A stretch of 64,000 bases of DNA from Calothrix anomala FACHB-343 (GTDB lineage Bacteria > Cyanobacteriota > Cyanobacteriia > Cyanobacteriales > Nostocaceae): assembly GCF_014696435.1 (NCBI RefSeq), contig NZ_JACJQG010000023.1, positions 51,373 through 115,372 of the forward strand, read 5' to 3'. This document shows positions 35,662-45,911 of the stretch, in pieces. The notes under the pieces were generated by a model. That model saw nothing but the letters and a program-made list of their open reading frames with translations, ran no database searches and was not told where the DNA came from. Numbering within the stretch: position 1 is the first letter of the stretch; every line of letters starts with the position of its first letter. The translations under genes and the position numbers were made by a program.

Positions 35662-37824
35662 ATGCTTCAGTATCCCAACCTCGAACAAGCGCTAAAATAT
35701 CACTTCGGTTATGACCGATTCCGTCCGGGACAACGGCAAATTATCGAAGATGCGCTGCAAAATCGGGATTTGTTGGTGGTGATGCCTACGGGTGGTGGTA
35801 AGTCTTTGTGCTTTCAGCTACCTGCGCTGTTAAAGAAGGGTTTAACGGTGGTGGTGTCGCCGTTGATTGCTTTGATGCAAGATCAGGTGGAAGGGTTGCG
35901 CAATAATAATATCTCTGCCACCTTCTTGAATAGTAGTTTGAATGCTTACCAAGTGCGATCGCGGGAAGAAGCGATCCTCGCAGGTAAGGTAAAATTACTC
36001 TACGTTGCGCCAGAAAGGCTACTGAGTGAAAGATTTCTCCCCTTTCTCGATTTAATCAATCACCAAATGGGGATTTCTACCTTTGCAATTGATGAAGCGC
36101 ATTGTGTCTCGGAATGGGGACACGACTTCCGCCCAGAATACCGTCAGTTACGATCTGTGCGCAAACGTTACCCCAATGTTCCCACCTTGGCGTTGACTGC
36201 TACGGCTACGGATCGCGTCCGTAGTGATATCATTCAACAATTAGGGTTAAAGCAACCGAGTATCCACATTGCTAGCTTTAATCGCCAAAATCTTTATTAT
36301 GAAGTCCGAGGGAAAACTAAATATGCTTATGCAGAGTTATTAGAATTAATTCGAGAAACTTCCGGTGCAGTTATTGTTTATTGTTTAACGCGCAAAAAAG
36401 TAGAAGAACTAACATTTAAACTGCAAAAAGATAAGATTTCTGCTTTATCTTATCATGCAGGTTTACCTGATGAGGAACGCAGTAAAAATCAAACGCGATT
36501 TATTCGCGATGATGTGCGCGTTATGGTGGCGACTATCGCCTTTGGAATGGGGATTAATAAGCCAGATGTGCGGTTAGTAGTTCATTTTGATATCCCCCGT
36601 AATTTAGAAAGTTACTATCAAGAATCAGGGCGGGCAGGTCGAGATGGGGAACCCTCGCGCTGTACAATCTTTTTTAGTTTTGGTGATATTAAAACTATTG
36701 AATGGAGTATTGACCAAAAAACCGATCCGCAAGAACAATTAATCGCCAAACAACAATTAAGACAAATGATAGATTACGCCGAGGGTACAGATTGTCGGCG
36801 GACAATTCAGTTAAGTTATTTTGGCGAACGCTTTGCGGGAAATTGCGGTAACTGTGATAATTGTCGCTATCCCAAACCAATGCAAGATTGGACAATTGAA
36901 GCGATGAAATTTCTATCTTGCGTGGCGCGTTGTAAAGAAAGATTTGGCATGTTGCACATTATTGATGTGTTGCGGGGTGGGAAAAGTCAGAAAATTATCC
37001 AAAACGAACATGATAAGCTGTCTACATACGGAATTGGTAAAGATAGAACTGTGGATGAATGGCGAATACTGGGGCGATCGCTTTTACATCAAGGTTTATT
37101 AGAACAAACTACCGATGGCTATTCTGTATTAAAGCTGAACGCCTTGAGTTGGGAAGTCATGCGAAGACAGCGCACAGTTAGCTTGGCTGTTCCTACAGTG
37201 CAAAAGATTACCTGGGAAGAGGGAAGCGAAAAAGCTGCGGATGCGGAACTGTTAATGCAAAGATTGCGATCGCTCCGTAAACAACTTGCAGATGAACAAT
37301 CTGTAGCGCCTTATGTAGTTTTTCAAGATTCCACCTTGAAATTAATGGCGCAGGTACAACCAAGAAATTTAACGGAGTTTGCGAAACTTTCTGGTGTAGG
37401 TAGTCATAAACTCGCGCAATATGGCGAAAAATTTCTTGCAGAAATTCGCGCTTATCGTCAAGAACAAGGTTTGATAGATCCGCCAGATAATTCTCAACCG
37501 ATGGTGAGAAATACCTTACCTTCTGATACAGAATTAGCGACATTACTATTATATCAACGTGGTTTGAGCGTTGAAGAAATAGCCCAAAAAAGAAATTTTC
37601 GCCCAACAACTATTATTCGTCATCTAGAAGATTTAATTGCCAAAAATCAACCAGTAGATATAAATCAATTAGTTCCTTTAGAAAAGCAAAAGAAAATTTG
37701 GCAAGTTTTAGAAGTGTTGGGTGATATTGCACTCACACCAATTCGCGAACAGTTGGGAGAGAATTATAGTTATGATGAAATTCGCTTAGTCAGGGGAAAA
37801 TGGCGACGAGAAAAGGGGAAGTAA
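35662..37824 (+). CDS. recQ: ATP-dependent DNA helicase RecQ
   Basis: A 720-residue 3'-5' DNA helicase for recombination and fork repair. Walker A ([14 protein letters not shown]), the DEAH box ([19 protein letters not shown]) and helicase motif VI ([12 protein letters not shown]) are intact. A zinc-binding RQC segment follows ([21 protein letters not shown]), then a winged helix, an HRDC domain (about residues 530-610) and a C-terminal extension with an HTH-like part ([24 protein letters not shown]), as in many full-length RecQ proteins. The start is ATG 35662, directly after a HIP1 site. Confidence 0.95.
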   Translation: MLQYPNLEQALKYHFGYDRFRPGQRQIIEDALQNRDLLVVMPTGGGKSLCFQLPALLKKGLTVVVSPLIALMQDQVEGLRNNNISATFLNSSLNAYQVRSREEAILAGKVKLLYVAPERLLSERFLPFLDLINHQMGISTFAIDEAHCVSEWGHDFRPEYRQLRSVRKRYPNVPTLALTATATDRVRSDIIQQLGLKQPSIHIASFNRQNLYYEVRGKTKYAYAELLELIRETSGAVIVYCLTRKKVEELTFKLQKDKISALSYHAGLPDEERSKNQTRFIRDDVRVMVATIAFGMGINKPDVRLVVHFDIPRNLESYYQESGRAGRDGEPSRCTIFFSFGDIKTIEWSIDQKTDPQEQLIAKQQLRQMIDYAEGTDCRRTIQLSYFGERFAGNCGNCDNCRYPKPMQDWTIEAMKFLSCVARCKERFGMLHIIDVLRGGKSQKIIQNEHDKLSTYGIGKDRTVDEWRILGRSLLHQGLLEQTTDGYSVLKLNALSWEVMRRQRTVSLAVPTVQKITWEEGSEKAADAELLMQRLRSLRKQLADEQSVAPYVVFQDSTLKLMAQVQPRNLTEFAKLSGVGSHKLAQYGEKFLAEIRAYRQEQGLIDPPDNSQPMVRNTLPSDTELATLLLYQRGLSVEEIAQKRNFRPTTIIRHLEDLIAKNQPVDINQLVPLEKQKKIWQVLEVLGDIALTPIREQLGENYSYDEIRLVRGKWRREKGK

Positions 37825-37830
37825 TTATTA

Positions 37831-37863
37831 ATTCAAAATTCAAAATTCAAAATTCAAAATTCA
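37831..37863. repeat. AATTCAA tandem repeat
   Basis: Four to five copies of a 7-mer (TTCAAAA) directly after recQ. It is the complement of the array between nirA and nrtA. Confidence 0.85.
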
Positions 37864-37958
37864 GGTAAATAAGGTACGCGCTTCGGGGCATGGCAGTGCC
37901 AGTGCCCCTACAATCAACGATAATCTGTACCTCACTGGCAATCTGCTGTAATTACGAA

Positions 37959-39290
37959 TTACGAATTACGAATTAACCATTTGCCACTTGAAGGTACTAA
38001 GGTTACGCCGCGACGTTGAGGTTTAACTGGATAATTTTCGACTAATTTTAAATCCATATTCGCTACAACTGTCGCCAAAATTAGTTTTATTTCAAATAAT
38101 GCAAAAGCCATTCCGATACAACGCCGATTACTACCGCCAAAAGGTAGATATTCATATAGTGAATATTGTTTATCTAAAAATCTTTCTGGGATAAATTTGT
38201 CTGGTTCAGGGTATAAATCTGGACGATGATGTATTAAATAAATACAGCCAGTTAAGTTTGTTCCTGGTGCAAATTTATGACCCATAATTTCTATAGGTGA
38301 TTTGACAATGCGGGGAATTGTCATCATCAGAATTGGATAAATCCGCAGTGTCTCTTGACATACAGCCGTTAAATAAGGAAGACGGGCGATTTCATTGAAA
38401 TCTGCATCGTGAAAACTATTCAATTCAGCTAATAGTTTCTCACGGACTGCGGGTAGATGGTGAACCCAGTATAATGCCCATGTTAAAGCCGAAGCTGTAG
38501 TATCATGCCCAGCGAGAAGTAAAGTCATTAACTCATCGCGTAACTCTACATCAGTCATGGCTTCGCCATTTTCATCACGGGCTGACATCATCAAAGAAAG
38601 AATATCATTGCGGCTGGCATCTGGATGATTTCTGCGTTCTTCAATTTCTGCATAGATTAATTTGTCAATTTTTTCACGTTGATAGAGAAAATTTCCCCAA
38701 GGACTCCAGCGTCCTAAATTTATGCGTAATGCAGGGAAAAAAGATAACGAAGAGCGTAAGGAAGAAGATGATAACTCCAAAATTGAGCATAAGCTTGTTC
38801 GCAATTGATTGTAGCGATCGCCTTTTTGTAGTCCAAATACCGCTTGTAAAATTACCTGCAAAGTAATTTCTTGCATGGATTTAGCCGCAGAGAAAGGTTC
38901 GCCAATTTGCCATTTAGCGATCGCATCTTTGGTAAGTCCTGTAATTAAATCGCCATAAGCCTTCATGCGATCGCCATGAAAAGGCGGTGTTAATAATTTT
39001 CTTTGACGTTGATGAGTTTTTCCTGTGATGAGTAATAAGGAATTATCCCCTAATAATGGTTGTAAAATTGTGGCTGTACTTCGAGAGTCTAGCTTTTCTG
39101 CATGAGTGGTAAAAATATCTTGAATAGCTTGGGGATGGCTAAGAAATACCATTGGCTGTTTGTTGATTAGCCATAGGGTAAATAAATCGCCACAACTTTT
39201 CTTAGATGCGGACATGAGATGCAATGGATTATAAATCCACTGCAATAGCTGCATAAATTTGGGAATTTTGGGACTATCGGGAAGTGACAT
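37959..39290 (-). CDS. Cytochrome P450, CYP110-like
   Basis: A 443-residue soluble P450. The haem-binding loop FGGSNRRCIGMAFA (Cys ligand), the I-helix oxygen motif AGHDTTAS and the K-helix ExxR motif (ETLRIYP) are complete. The N-terminus, IPKFMQLLQWIYNPL, lacks a membrane anchor and resembles the CYP110 family of Nostoc, which oxidises fatty acids and terpenoids. The substrate cannot be read from sequence. Gene stands alone between recQ and the SSADH gene. Confidence 0.9.
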   Translation of the reverse strand: MSLPDSPKIPKFMQLLQWIYNPLHLMSASKKSCGDLFTLWLINKQPMVFLSHPQAIQDIFTTHAEKLDSRSTATILQPLLGDNSLLLITGKTHQRQRKLLTPPFHGDRMKAYGDLITGLTKDAIAKWQIGEPFSAAKSMQEITLQVILQAVFGLQKGDRYNQLRTSLCSILELSSSSLRSSLSFFPALRINLGRWSPWGNFLYQREKIDKLIYAEIEERRNHPDASRNDILSLMMSARDENGEAMTDVELRDELMTLLLAGHDTTASALTWALYWVHHLPAVREKLLAELNSFHDADFNEIARLPYLTAVCQETLRIYPILMMTIPRIVKSPIEIMGHKFAPGTNLTGCIYLIHHRPDLYPEPDKFIPERFLDKQYSLYEYLPFGGSNRRCIGMAFALFEIKLILATVVANMDLKLVENYPVKPQRRGVTLVPSSGKWLIRNS

Positions 39291-39813
39291 AAAATTCGGT
39301 GAGTTTTGCTGGCGCGGGAATTGAGTGAAGTTGAGATTTAACTCCTGTATATAGCAATCATATTTGATATGTAAACAAAAGGGACAAGGAGGACAAGGGG
39401 GACAAGGGAGACAAGGGGGACAAGGGGGACTAGAAAGTTAAAGAGGGAACTCTGAACGGGTAACAGGGAACAGAATGTAATGTCTGTGAATTTAAACCCC
39501 ACCTAAAACTTGCTACTTTGTAGAATTAGGGGTCTTTTACTCCTAGAGGGAATAGGGAATAAGAAAAACTGTTCCCTGTTCCCTATTCCCTATTCCCTTT
39601 TTTGATGAGTATTTATGACTTGTTTAAGATTGCTATAGGTTCAAGTATAAATACAGAACATATTGTATAGTTTATTTCTATTTTTATTTTGAAATCGTAA
39701 TATTAACCCACGACTTCTTTATTAAAAGACTACAATTTGGTTGGTAGCTTCCACAATTTATCTGTGTAATACTCAGAAGCTGCTCAAGTTATTTTTAAAC
39801 GGGAGGTCAGGTA
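39291..39813. other. Divergent gap between P450 and SSADH genes
   Basis: Contains the purine-rich GGGACAA tandem repeat (39382-39431), a GTTCCCTATTCCCTATTCCC tract near 39575-39599, and AT-rich DNA. A good Shine-Dalgarno (GGGAGG at 39800-39805) precedes the SSADH start. No NtcA-type box seen. Confidence 0.5.
39382..39431. repeat. GGGACAA-type tandem repeat
   Basis: Five to six copies of a degenerate 9-mer (GGACAAGGG) or 7-mer core. Similar arrays occur at 54266-54306, 59155-59212 and 62928-62965. Confidence 0.8.
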
Positions 39814-41181
39814 ATGGCTATCGCCACCATTAATCCCGCTACTGGGGAGACGCTCAAAACCTTTGAGGCGCTGAATGATACCGAAATCGCTGCTAAGTTG
39901 GATTTAGCCGGTCAGGCTTTTGAGCATTACCGCAAAACTAGTTTTCAAGAGCGATCGCAATGGCTGCAAAAAGCTGCTGATATTCTAGAGCAAGAAAAGG
40001 CTGAATTTGCTCAAGTGATGACTCTGGAAATGGGTAAGCCTTTGAAAGCTGCGATCGCGGAAGCTGAAAAATGTGCCCTTGTCTGTCGCTACTACGCCGA
40101 ACATGCTGCTAGTTTTCTCGCTGATGTATCCGTAGAAACCGATGCAAGTCAGAGTTTTGTCCGCTACCAACCTTTAGGTGTAATTCTGGCTGTGATGCCG
40201 TGGAATTTCCCATTTTGGCAAGTGTTTCGCTTTGCTGCACCGGCATTAATGGCGGGTAATGTAGGTTTACTCAAACATGCTTCTAATGTACCTCAATGCG
40301 CCTTAGCAATTGAAGATATATTTTTACGGGCAGGTTTTCCCCAAGGTGCGTTTCAAACTCTGTTAATTGGGGCGGCGCAAGTTGCCGATATCATGACTGA
40401 TGACAGAGTTAAAGCTGCTACCTTAACCGGAAGCGAACCCGCAGGCATATCTTTAGCAGTAGCGGCGGCAAAGCAAATTAAAAAGACAGTTTTAGAATTA
40501 GGTGGAAGTGACCCCTTCATCGTGTTAGAGAGTGCTGATTTAACAGCAGCAGTTGTCACAGCAACTACAGCAAGAATGTTAAATAACGGGCAATCTTGTA
40601 TAGCAGCGAAACGTTTTATTGTTGCAGAAGCGATCGCTGATAAATTTGAAAAACTGTTGTTAGATAAATTCCTGGCCTTAAAAGTTGGCGATCCTATGCA
40701 ACTAGACACTGACTTAGGCCCCTTGGCGACTCCTGGTATTCTCCAGGATTTAGACCAACAAGTGCAAGCTGCTGTCAAAAGTGGCGGAAAAGTCCTCACC
40801 GGTGGACAGGCAATAGCCGATCGTCCTGGTAATTACTATGCACCGACGATTATCACAGATATCCCCCAAGATAGTGCGATCGCCCAAGAAGAATTTTTCG
40901 GGCCAGTAGCGTTACTATTCCGCGTCCCTGATATTGATGCAGCGATTAAACTGGCTAATTCTGTACCCTTTGGCTTAGGCGCAAGCGCTTGGACAACTAA
41001 CGAACAAGAATGCGATCGCTTAGTCGAAGAAATCGAAGCCGGTGCCGTATTTATCAACGGTATGGTCAAATCCGACCCCCGTCTACCTTTCGGCGGTATA
41101 AAACGTTCTGGCTATGGCAGAGAATTGAGTATCCAGGGGATACATGAGTTTGTCAATGTTAAAACAGTGTGGGTCAAATAA
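39814..41181 (+). CDS. gabD: Succinate-semialdehyde dehydrogenase
   Basis: A 455-residue aldehyde dehydrogenase that oxidises succinic semialdehyde to succinate with NAD(P). The catalytic Cys lies in NNGQSCIAAKRF and the general-base Glu in LELGGSDPF. Just downstream lies the gene for the decarboxylase that makes its substrate from 2-oxoglutarate. This pair closes the TCA cycle in cyanobacteria that lack 2-oxoglutarate dehydrogenase, shown in Synechococcus sp. PCC 7002 (A2770/A2771). A GGGAGG ribosome binding site precedes the ATG. Confidence 0.93.
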   Translation: MAIATINPATGETLKTFEALNDTEIAAKLDLAGQAFEHYRKTSFQERSQWLQKAADILEQEKAEFAQVMTLEMGKPLKAAIAEAEKCALVCRYYAEHAASFLADVSVETDASQSFVRYQPLGVILAVMPWNFPFWQVFRFAAPALMAGNVGLLKHASNVPQCALAIEDIFLRAGFPQGAFQTLLIGAAQVADIMTDDRVKAATLTGSEPAGISLAVAAAKQIKKTVLELGGSDPFIVLESADLTAAVVTATTARMLNNGQSCIAAKRFIVAEAIADKFEKLLLDKFLALKVGDPMQLDTDLGPLATPGILQDLDQQVQAAVKSGGKVLTGGQAIADRPGNYYAPTIITDIPQDSAIAQEEFFGPVALLFRVPDIDAAIKLANSVPFGLGASAWTTNEQECDRLVEEIEAGAVFINGMVKSDPRLPFGGIKRSGYGRELSIQGIHEFVNVKTVWVK

Positions 41182-41289
41182 ATAGTCAATGGTCAATAGT
41201 CAATAGTCAATAGTCAATAGTCAAGCAACAACTGACAATTGTACAGACGCGATTAATCGCGTCTCTACTGACAAAATAGAGGAAATCAA

Positions 41290-42933
41290 ATGAATACAGC
41301 AGAGTTATTAGTTCAATGTTTAGAAAATGAAGGTGTAGAATACGTTTTTGGTCTTCCTGGTGAAGAAAATTTGCATGTTTTAGAAGCCTTAAAAAAATCT
41401 TCGATTAAATTTATCACTACTCGTCACGAACAAGGTGCAGCTTTTATGGCTGATGTCTATGGACGTTTGACGGGAAAAGCTGGGGTATGTCTTTCTACTC
41501 TTGGCCCTGGGGCAACAAATTTGATGACAGGCGTTGCTGATGCTAACCTGGATGGTGCGCCTTTAGTCGCCATTACCGGACAAGTGGGAACAGATAGAAT
41601 GCACATTGAATCCCACCAATATTTAGATTTAGTGGCAATGTTTGCCCCGGTTACTAAGTGGAATAAACAAATTGTCCGCCCTAGTATTACACCAGAAGTT
41701 GTCCGCAAAGCCTTTAAGCGATCGCAATCAGAAAAGCCTGGGGCTGTACATATCGATTTACCCGAAAATATTGCGGCTATGTCTGTAGAAGGCAAGCCAT
41801 TACACAAAGATAAAATTGAAAAAACTTATGCATCTTTTGCGAGTATTCGTGCAGCCGCCGCCGCAATTTCTCAAGCCGTAAATCCTTTAATTTTAGTTGG
41901 GAATGGGGCGATTCGTGCCCAAGCTAGTGATGCTGTTACCCAATTTGCTACTCAATTAAATATTCCTGTAGCTAATACTTTTATGGGTAAAGGTGTCATT
42001 CCCTATACCCACAACTTAGCCCTATGGTCAGTAGGATTACAACAACGAGATTTTATTACTTGTGGCTTTGATAACACAGATTTAGTAATTGCGATTGGCT
42101 ACGACTTAATCGAATTTTCTCCCAAAAAATGGAATCCTGACGGGGAAATTCCCGTTATTCATATCGGCTTAAGTGCGGCGGAAATTGACAGCAGTTATAT
42201 TCCCTGTGCTGAAGTAATTGGTGATATTTCTGATTCGGTGTTTGAAATTTTAAAATTAGCAGATAGACAAGGTAAACCTAATCCCTACGCTATCAGCTTA
42301 CGCGGAAATATTCGCGCCGATTACGAAGAACACGCCCATGATGATGGTTTCCCCATTAAACCGCAAAAATTAATTTATGATTTGCGTCAAGTCATGGGGC
42401 CAGATGATATTGTCATCTCTGATGTTGGCGCGCATAAAATGTGGATGGCTCGCCATTATCATTGTCATAGCCCCAATACTTGCATTATTTCTAATGGTTT
42501 TGCGGCAATGGGAATTGCGATTCCCGGTGCTTTAGCTGCAAAACTTGTCTACCCGAACCGCAAAGTAGTCGCTGTCACCGGCGATGGCGGTTTTATGATG
42601 AACTGTCAAGAATTAGAAACAGCTTTGCGTGTGGGTACTCCCTTTGTCACCCTCATATTTAATGATGGTGGCTATGGGTTAATTGAATGGAAACAAGAAA
42701 ATCATTTCGGCCCCGGACAATCTGCTTTTGTTCGGTTTGGTAATCCCGATTTTGTCAAATTAGCTGAAAGTATGGGTTTAAAAGGTTACAGAGTTGAAGC
42801 TGCTACTGATTTAATTCCTGTACTTAAAGAAGCCTTAGCGCAAGATGTACCTGCGGTAATTGATTGTCCGGTAGACTATCGCGAAAATCGCCGCTTTACG
42901 CAAAAAGCCGGTGAGTTAAGCTGTTCGGTGTAG
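41290..42933 (+). CDS. 2-oxoglutarate decarboxylase (acetolactate synthase-like, TPP enzyme)
   Basis: A 547-residue ThDP enzyme annotated in many genomes as acetolactate synthase large subunit. The catalytic Glu lies in TRHEQGAAFMADVYGR, and the ThDP/Mg site is GDGGFMMNCQELETAL with FNDGGYG. Next to the SSADH gene, it most likely decarboxylates 2-oxoglutarate to succinic semialdehyde, as the homologous A2770 in Synechococcus sp. PCC 7002. No FAD-linked regulatory subunit gene is adjacent. The ATG has AGAGGAA upstream. The two genes are separated by about 108 bases containing repeats, so they may share a promoter. Confidence 0.85.
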   Translation: MNTAELLVQCLENEGVEYVFGLPGEENLHVLEALKKSSIKFITTRHEQGAAFMADVYGRLTGKAGVCLSTLGPGATNLMTGVADANLDGAPLVAITGQVGTDRMHIESHQYLDLVAMFAPVTKWNKQIVRPSITPEVVRKAFKRSQSEKPGAVHIDLPENIAAMSVEGKPLHKDKIEKTYASFASIRAAAAAISQAVNPLILVGNGAIRAQASDAVTQFATQLNIPVANTFMGKGVIPYTHNLALWSVGLQQRDFITCGFDNTDLVIAIGYDLIEFSPKKWNPDGEIPVIHIGLSAAEIDSSYIPCAEVIGDISDSVFEILKLADRQGKPNPYAISLRGNIRADYEEHAHDDGFPIKPQKLIYDLRQVMGPDDIVISDVGAHKMWMARHYHCHSPNTCIISNGFAAMGIAIPGALAAKLVYPNRKVVAVTGDGGFMMNCQELETALRVGTPFVTLIFNDGGYGLIEWKQENHFGPGQSAFVRFGNPDFVKLAESMGLKGYRVEAATDLIPVLKEALAQDVPAVIDCPVDYRENRRFTQKAGELSCSV

Positions 42934-42952
42934 TTATTTAGCCACATTCTGT

Positions 42953-43001
42953 AAGGGTGCAGCAATCTCAATCTTTGTTGATGCCGTACCCTTACGGCTA
43001 A
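42953..43001. repeat. GTAAGGGTGCAGCA..TGCCGTACCCTTAC palindrome
   Basis: An imperfect 14-bp inverted repeat just after the decarboxylase stop codon. It is a diverged relative of copy A at 28352 (GTAGGGGCACGGCA). Confidence 0.65.
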
Positions 43002-43010
43002 TTGCATTTT

Positions 43011-43353
43011 ATACCAATTTGAAAAAAGAATACGACAGATTGTAGGGGCATGGCCATAGGTGTCAACTTAACGTGAAACCCTTTTGGTTGAAAAGGTTTT
43101 GTCCTCATCCCCAACCCCTCGCTTACCCAATAAACCGCCGTCACCCTCCAAGGGTGCGGCTAATTGAACAAAGCCCACCTGCGTGGGCTAAGAAAATCTA
43201 GCCCACGCAGGTGGGCTTTGTAACGTTAGCCCCAGGCTTACAGCCTGTGGGCGGTCTGTTGGGTAAGCTAGAGATACTTAAGTTGACACGTATGGGCAAT
43301 ACCATGCCTTCTTGAATATATTGATGTGCCGCCAACACTATTTAAATTGTTAT
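43011..43353. mobile_element. Nested palindromic elements: 100-bp outer shell carrying a 242-bp inner insert
   Basis: Outer ends are ATACCAATTT (43011-43020) and AAATTGTTAT (43344-43353). Inside is an insert bounded by an 18-bp inverted repeat with one mismatch, 43054-43071 and 43278-43295 (core TGTCAACTTAA). Within that lies a further 19-bp imperfect pair, 43121-43139 and 43250-43268 (GCTTACCCAA..), and at the centre a perfect 21-bp pair, 43170-43190 and 43199-43219. Removing the 242-bp insert leaves 101 bp, matching the uninterrupted copy at 45375-45474. No coding capacity. Confidence 0.8.
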
Positions 43354-43719
43354 TACCATCGTTAAATCAATAATAATATTATTATTTTCTCATCAAAAAA
43401 TAAAAGTCGGTAGATAGTAAGTAAACCCTGACTTTTGGGATCGTAGTCTTGAGTATATATCCAATATTTATATTAAAAAATATTGAAAACTTATTAATAG
43501 TTAATCCTTAATTGTGAATTGTTGAAAAATACTGACTTTACATAATTTTCCAATATTAATCACCGGTTAAGCATTGGTTAAAAAAACATTAAACAACATG
43601 TATTTAATATATTAAAACAACCTTGTAAAATAGTGATTCTTATCACAATCGACTTAAATATTTAATTGATAATCAATGTTCTATTGGTTACAAGAGCAAA
43701 TATCTTTTAAAGGTAAAGC
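43354..43719. other. AT-rich leader of the pyruvate kinase-like gene
   Basis: No gene. Strongly AT-rich, without a clear hairpin or NtcA box. Promoter presumably here. Confidence 0.4.
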
Positions 43720-45243
43720 GTGATGTTTAAGTTAGATAAAAATCGCCAAATTGGACATAATTATTCAGCTATGGAATTATCGAATGCTGAGAATTTGCTA
43801 AATACGCTACAACAATTGCGTCAGATGGTAATACAAGAGGGAGACAAAATTTTTCAGGAATGGCGATCGCAGATCCAAAGGTCAACTTTTATCAGCAGTA
43901 GCAAAAATCTCGCCTATTATTTAGCCTTGCGGCGACACGATTTGCGTCCATTGCAAGCAGCCTTGATACCTTGGGGTTTGTCTTCCTTGGGACGGATTGA
44001 ATCGAGGGTATTGCCAAATTTAGATGCAGCGATCGCAACTTTGGGTGCAATTTGCCAAGCCGATCCCGATTCATTACCTCATCGTCCATCATTAGAGGAA
44101 TTTTTTGCAGGCGATCGCCTACTCAAAGAAAATACAGATGACTTATTTGGTAACAAACCTGGTAATCGTCGGGTAAGAATTATGGTTACCTTACCCACCG
44201 TAGCAGCTAGCAATTATGACTTAGTGCGAAATTTGCTACAACGTGGATGCGATTGTGTACGCATCAACTGTGCCCATGATAGCGCTACCGAATGGTCAGC
44301 GATGATTGCTAACGTGCGCATAGCCGAGAGAGAAAGAGGATATCCTTGCAAAGTGCTGATGGATTTAGCAGGCCCCAAACCGCGCATTGGCATGGCGATC
44401 GCGCCTAATTCTCCTAAGCGTTTATACAGAGGAGACAGTATCTTACTCACTGGTAATTTACCTACCACAATCTCCTCAGACTGCTTTCAAGCTAACTGTT
44501 CTATTCCCGAAGTTCTAGAACAATTAAAAGTTGGCGCTACTGTTTGGATTGATGATGGTAATATAGGTGCCCAAGTTGAATCTATCACACCCGATGGCGT
44601 TTTGTTACGCATCACCTATGCTGACTTAAAAGGTAACAAAATTCCCCACGAAAAGGGTTTAAACTTTCCAGATACAGATTTGCAGCTCAATCCTTTAACA
44701 GATAAAGACTTGCAAGATTTAGATTTTGTCGCAGTTCATGCGGATATCATTGGCTATTCCTTCGTTCAACAACCAGCAGATATTGAGCATTTGCAATGGG
44801 AATTAGAACGCAGAAGGCCAAATCAACCCCCTGCAATTGTCGCTAAAATTGAAACACCGCAAGCTGTACGCAATCTTCCCGAATTAATTGTACAAGCAGC
44901 AGGTAAACAATCATTTGGAATTATGATTGCGAGAGGAGATTTAGCAATTGAAATTGGCTATCAACGGTTAGCAGAAATTCAAGAAGAAATTCTTTGGCTG
45001 TGTGAAGCAGCCCATGTACCTGTAATTTGGGCGACACAGGTTTTAGAAAAACTCGTGAAAAAAGGAATTCCCTCACGCGCAGAAATTACCGACGCTGCAA
45101 TGGCAGAACGGGCGGAATGTGTCATGTTAAATAAAGGCCCCTTTATTGCCGAAGCTGTGACAATTTTGGATGATGTTTTAACCAGAATGGAAGCCCATCA
45201 ACAGAAAAAGACACCCCAATTGCGCGCTTTAAATTCCTGGTAA
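43720..45243 (+). CDS. Divergent pyruvate kinase-like protein
   Basis: A 507-residue protein. Residues about 1-140 are an extra helical N-terminal region absent from ordinary pyruvate kinase. Then comes a PK barrel plus B domain: RIMVTLPTVAASNYD, CVRINCAHD (canonical RLNFSHG), MDLAGPKPRIG, AKIETPQA and IMIARGDLAIEIG with the Mg-binding residues. The segment normally MLSGETAKG reads MLNKGPFIAEA, and the C-terminal allosteric domain is missing, since the protein ends after the barrel. It may not make ATP from PEP. The gene is monocistronic. I found no second gene to suggest a pathway. Confidence 0.78.
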   Translation: MMFKLDKNRQIGHNYSAMELSNAENLLNTLQQLRQMVIQEGDKIFQEWRSQIQRSTFISSSKNLAYYLALRRHDLRPLQAALIPWGLSSLGRIESRVLPNLDAAIATLGAICQADPDSLPHRPSLEEFFAGDRLLKENTDDLFGNKPGNRRVRIMVTLPTVAASNYDLVRNLLQRGCDCVRINCAHDSATEWSAMIANVRIAERERGYPCKVLMDLAGPKPRIGMAIAPNSPKRLYRGDSILLTGNLPTTISSDCFQANCSIPEVLEQLKVGATVWIDDGNIGAQVESITPDGVLLRITYADLKGNKIPHEKGLNFPDTDLQLNPLTDKDLQDLDFVAVHADIIGYSFVQQPADIEHLQWELERRRPNQPPAIVAKIETPQAVRNLPELIVQAAGKQSFGIMIARGDLAIEIGYQRLAEIQEEILWLCEAAHVPVIWATQVLEKLVKKGIPSRAEITDAAMAERAECVMLNKGPFIAEAVTILDDVLTRMEAHQQKKTPQLRALNSW

Positions 45244-45911
45244 TTAGACAACACCCAATTAAATGCGATCGCCATTATTTTTCCTTGGTGAAACAACTTG
45301 ATTGATTACCAAAACAAGCAACCAGAACATTAAGCCTCTACCAAAATCAAACTAGTCTTTCACGAGAAAATCTCATACCAATTTGAAAAAAGAATGCCAC
45401 AGACGGTAGGGGCATGGCATTGCCATGCCCTCTAGAATATAGTCATGTACTGCCAACATTATTTAAATTGGTATCACAACCAAATATAGAGAAAAACTTC
45501 TATTTCCCATGCCCCATGCCCCATGCCCATTCTCAACCTAGTATAACCATCCAAACAAAGTACGGTTAATACTCCAAAGAAGTGAAGTTTAGCTTGTTAT
45601 ATTTAAGAAGTCAGCAGCCAGTAAGCTGCTACCTAGAACCAAGAAAAGCAATACCATCGCGGTATCAAGCAGTTATATTTGGGAGAAATTTAAGATATAA
45701 GCTCCCTTAACTATAAGTAAAAATGCCTCACCCCAAAGGTGGGGCTATAAATACGAAGCCTGCAAGAGCAGGCTTTGTTTGTATAGCAATAACCTCAAGG
45801 GTATTGCATCAAAATTAGGATGCTTCCACCCTATATATATATCTTGTGCTTGATATATATTTCTTGTGCTTGGTTAAATTTTTCCCTAGTTTTTAAACAA
45901 AAACTTTCGGC
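45244..45911. other. Repeat-rich gap
   Basis: Contains the intact 100-bp element (45375-45474), a GCCCCATGCCCCATGCCC run near 45508-45530, and the AAGCCTGC hairpin relative (45719-45832). No gene seen. Confidence 0.5.
45375..45474. mobile_element. Intact 100-bp MITE-like element
   Basis: Perfect 10-bp terminal inverted repeats ATACCAATTT and AAATTGGTAT. A central palindrome, GGGGCATGGCATTGCCATGCCC-like, lies at 45409-45430. It is the uninterrupted counterpart of the shell of the nested element at 43011-43353. Confidence 0.8.

Noticed and set aside
37208-37609. 133-codon minus-strand frame inside recQ
   Set aside because: Shadow of recQ, no independent start signal.
40353-40799. 148-codon minus-strand frame inside gabD
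   Set aside because: Shadow of an intact, conserved gene.
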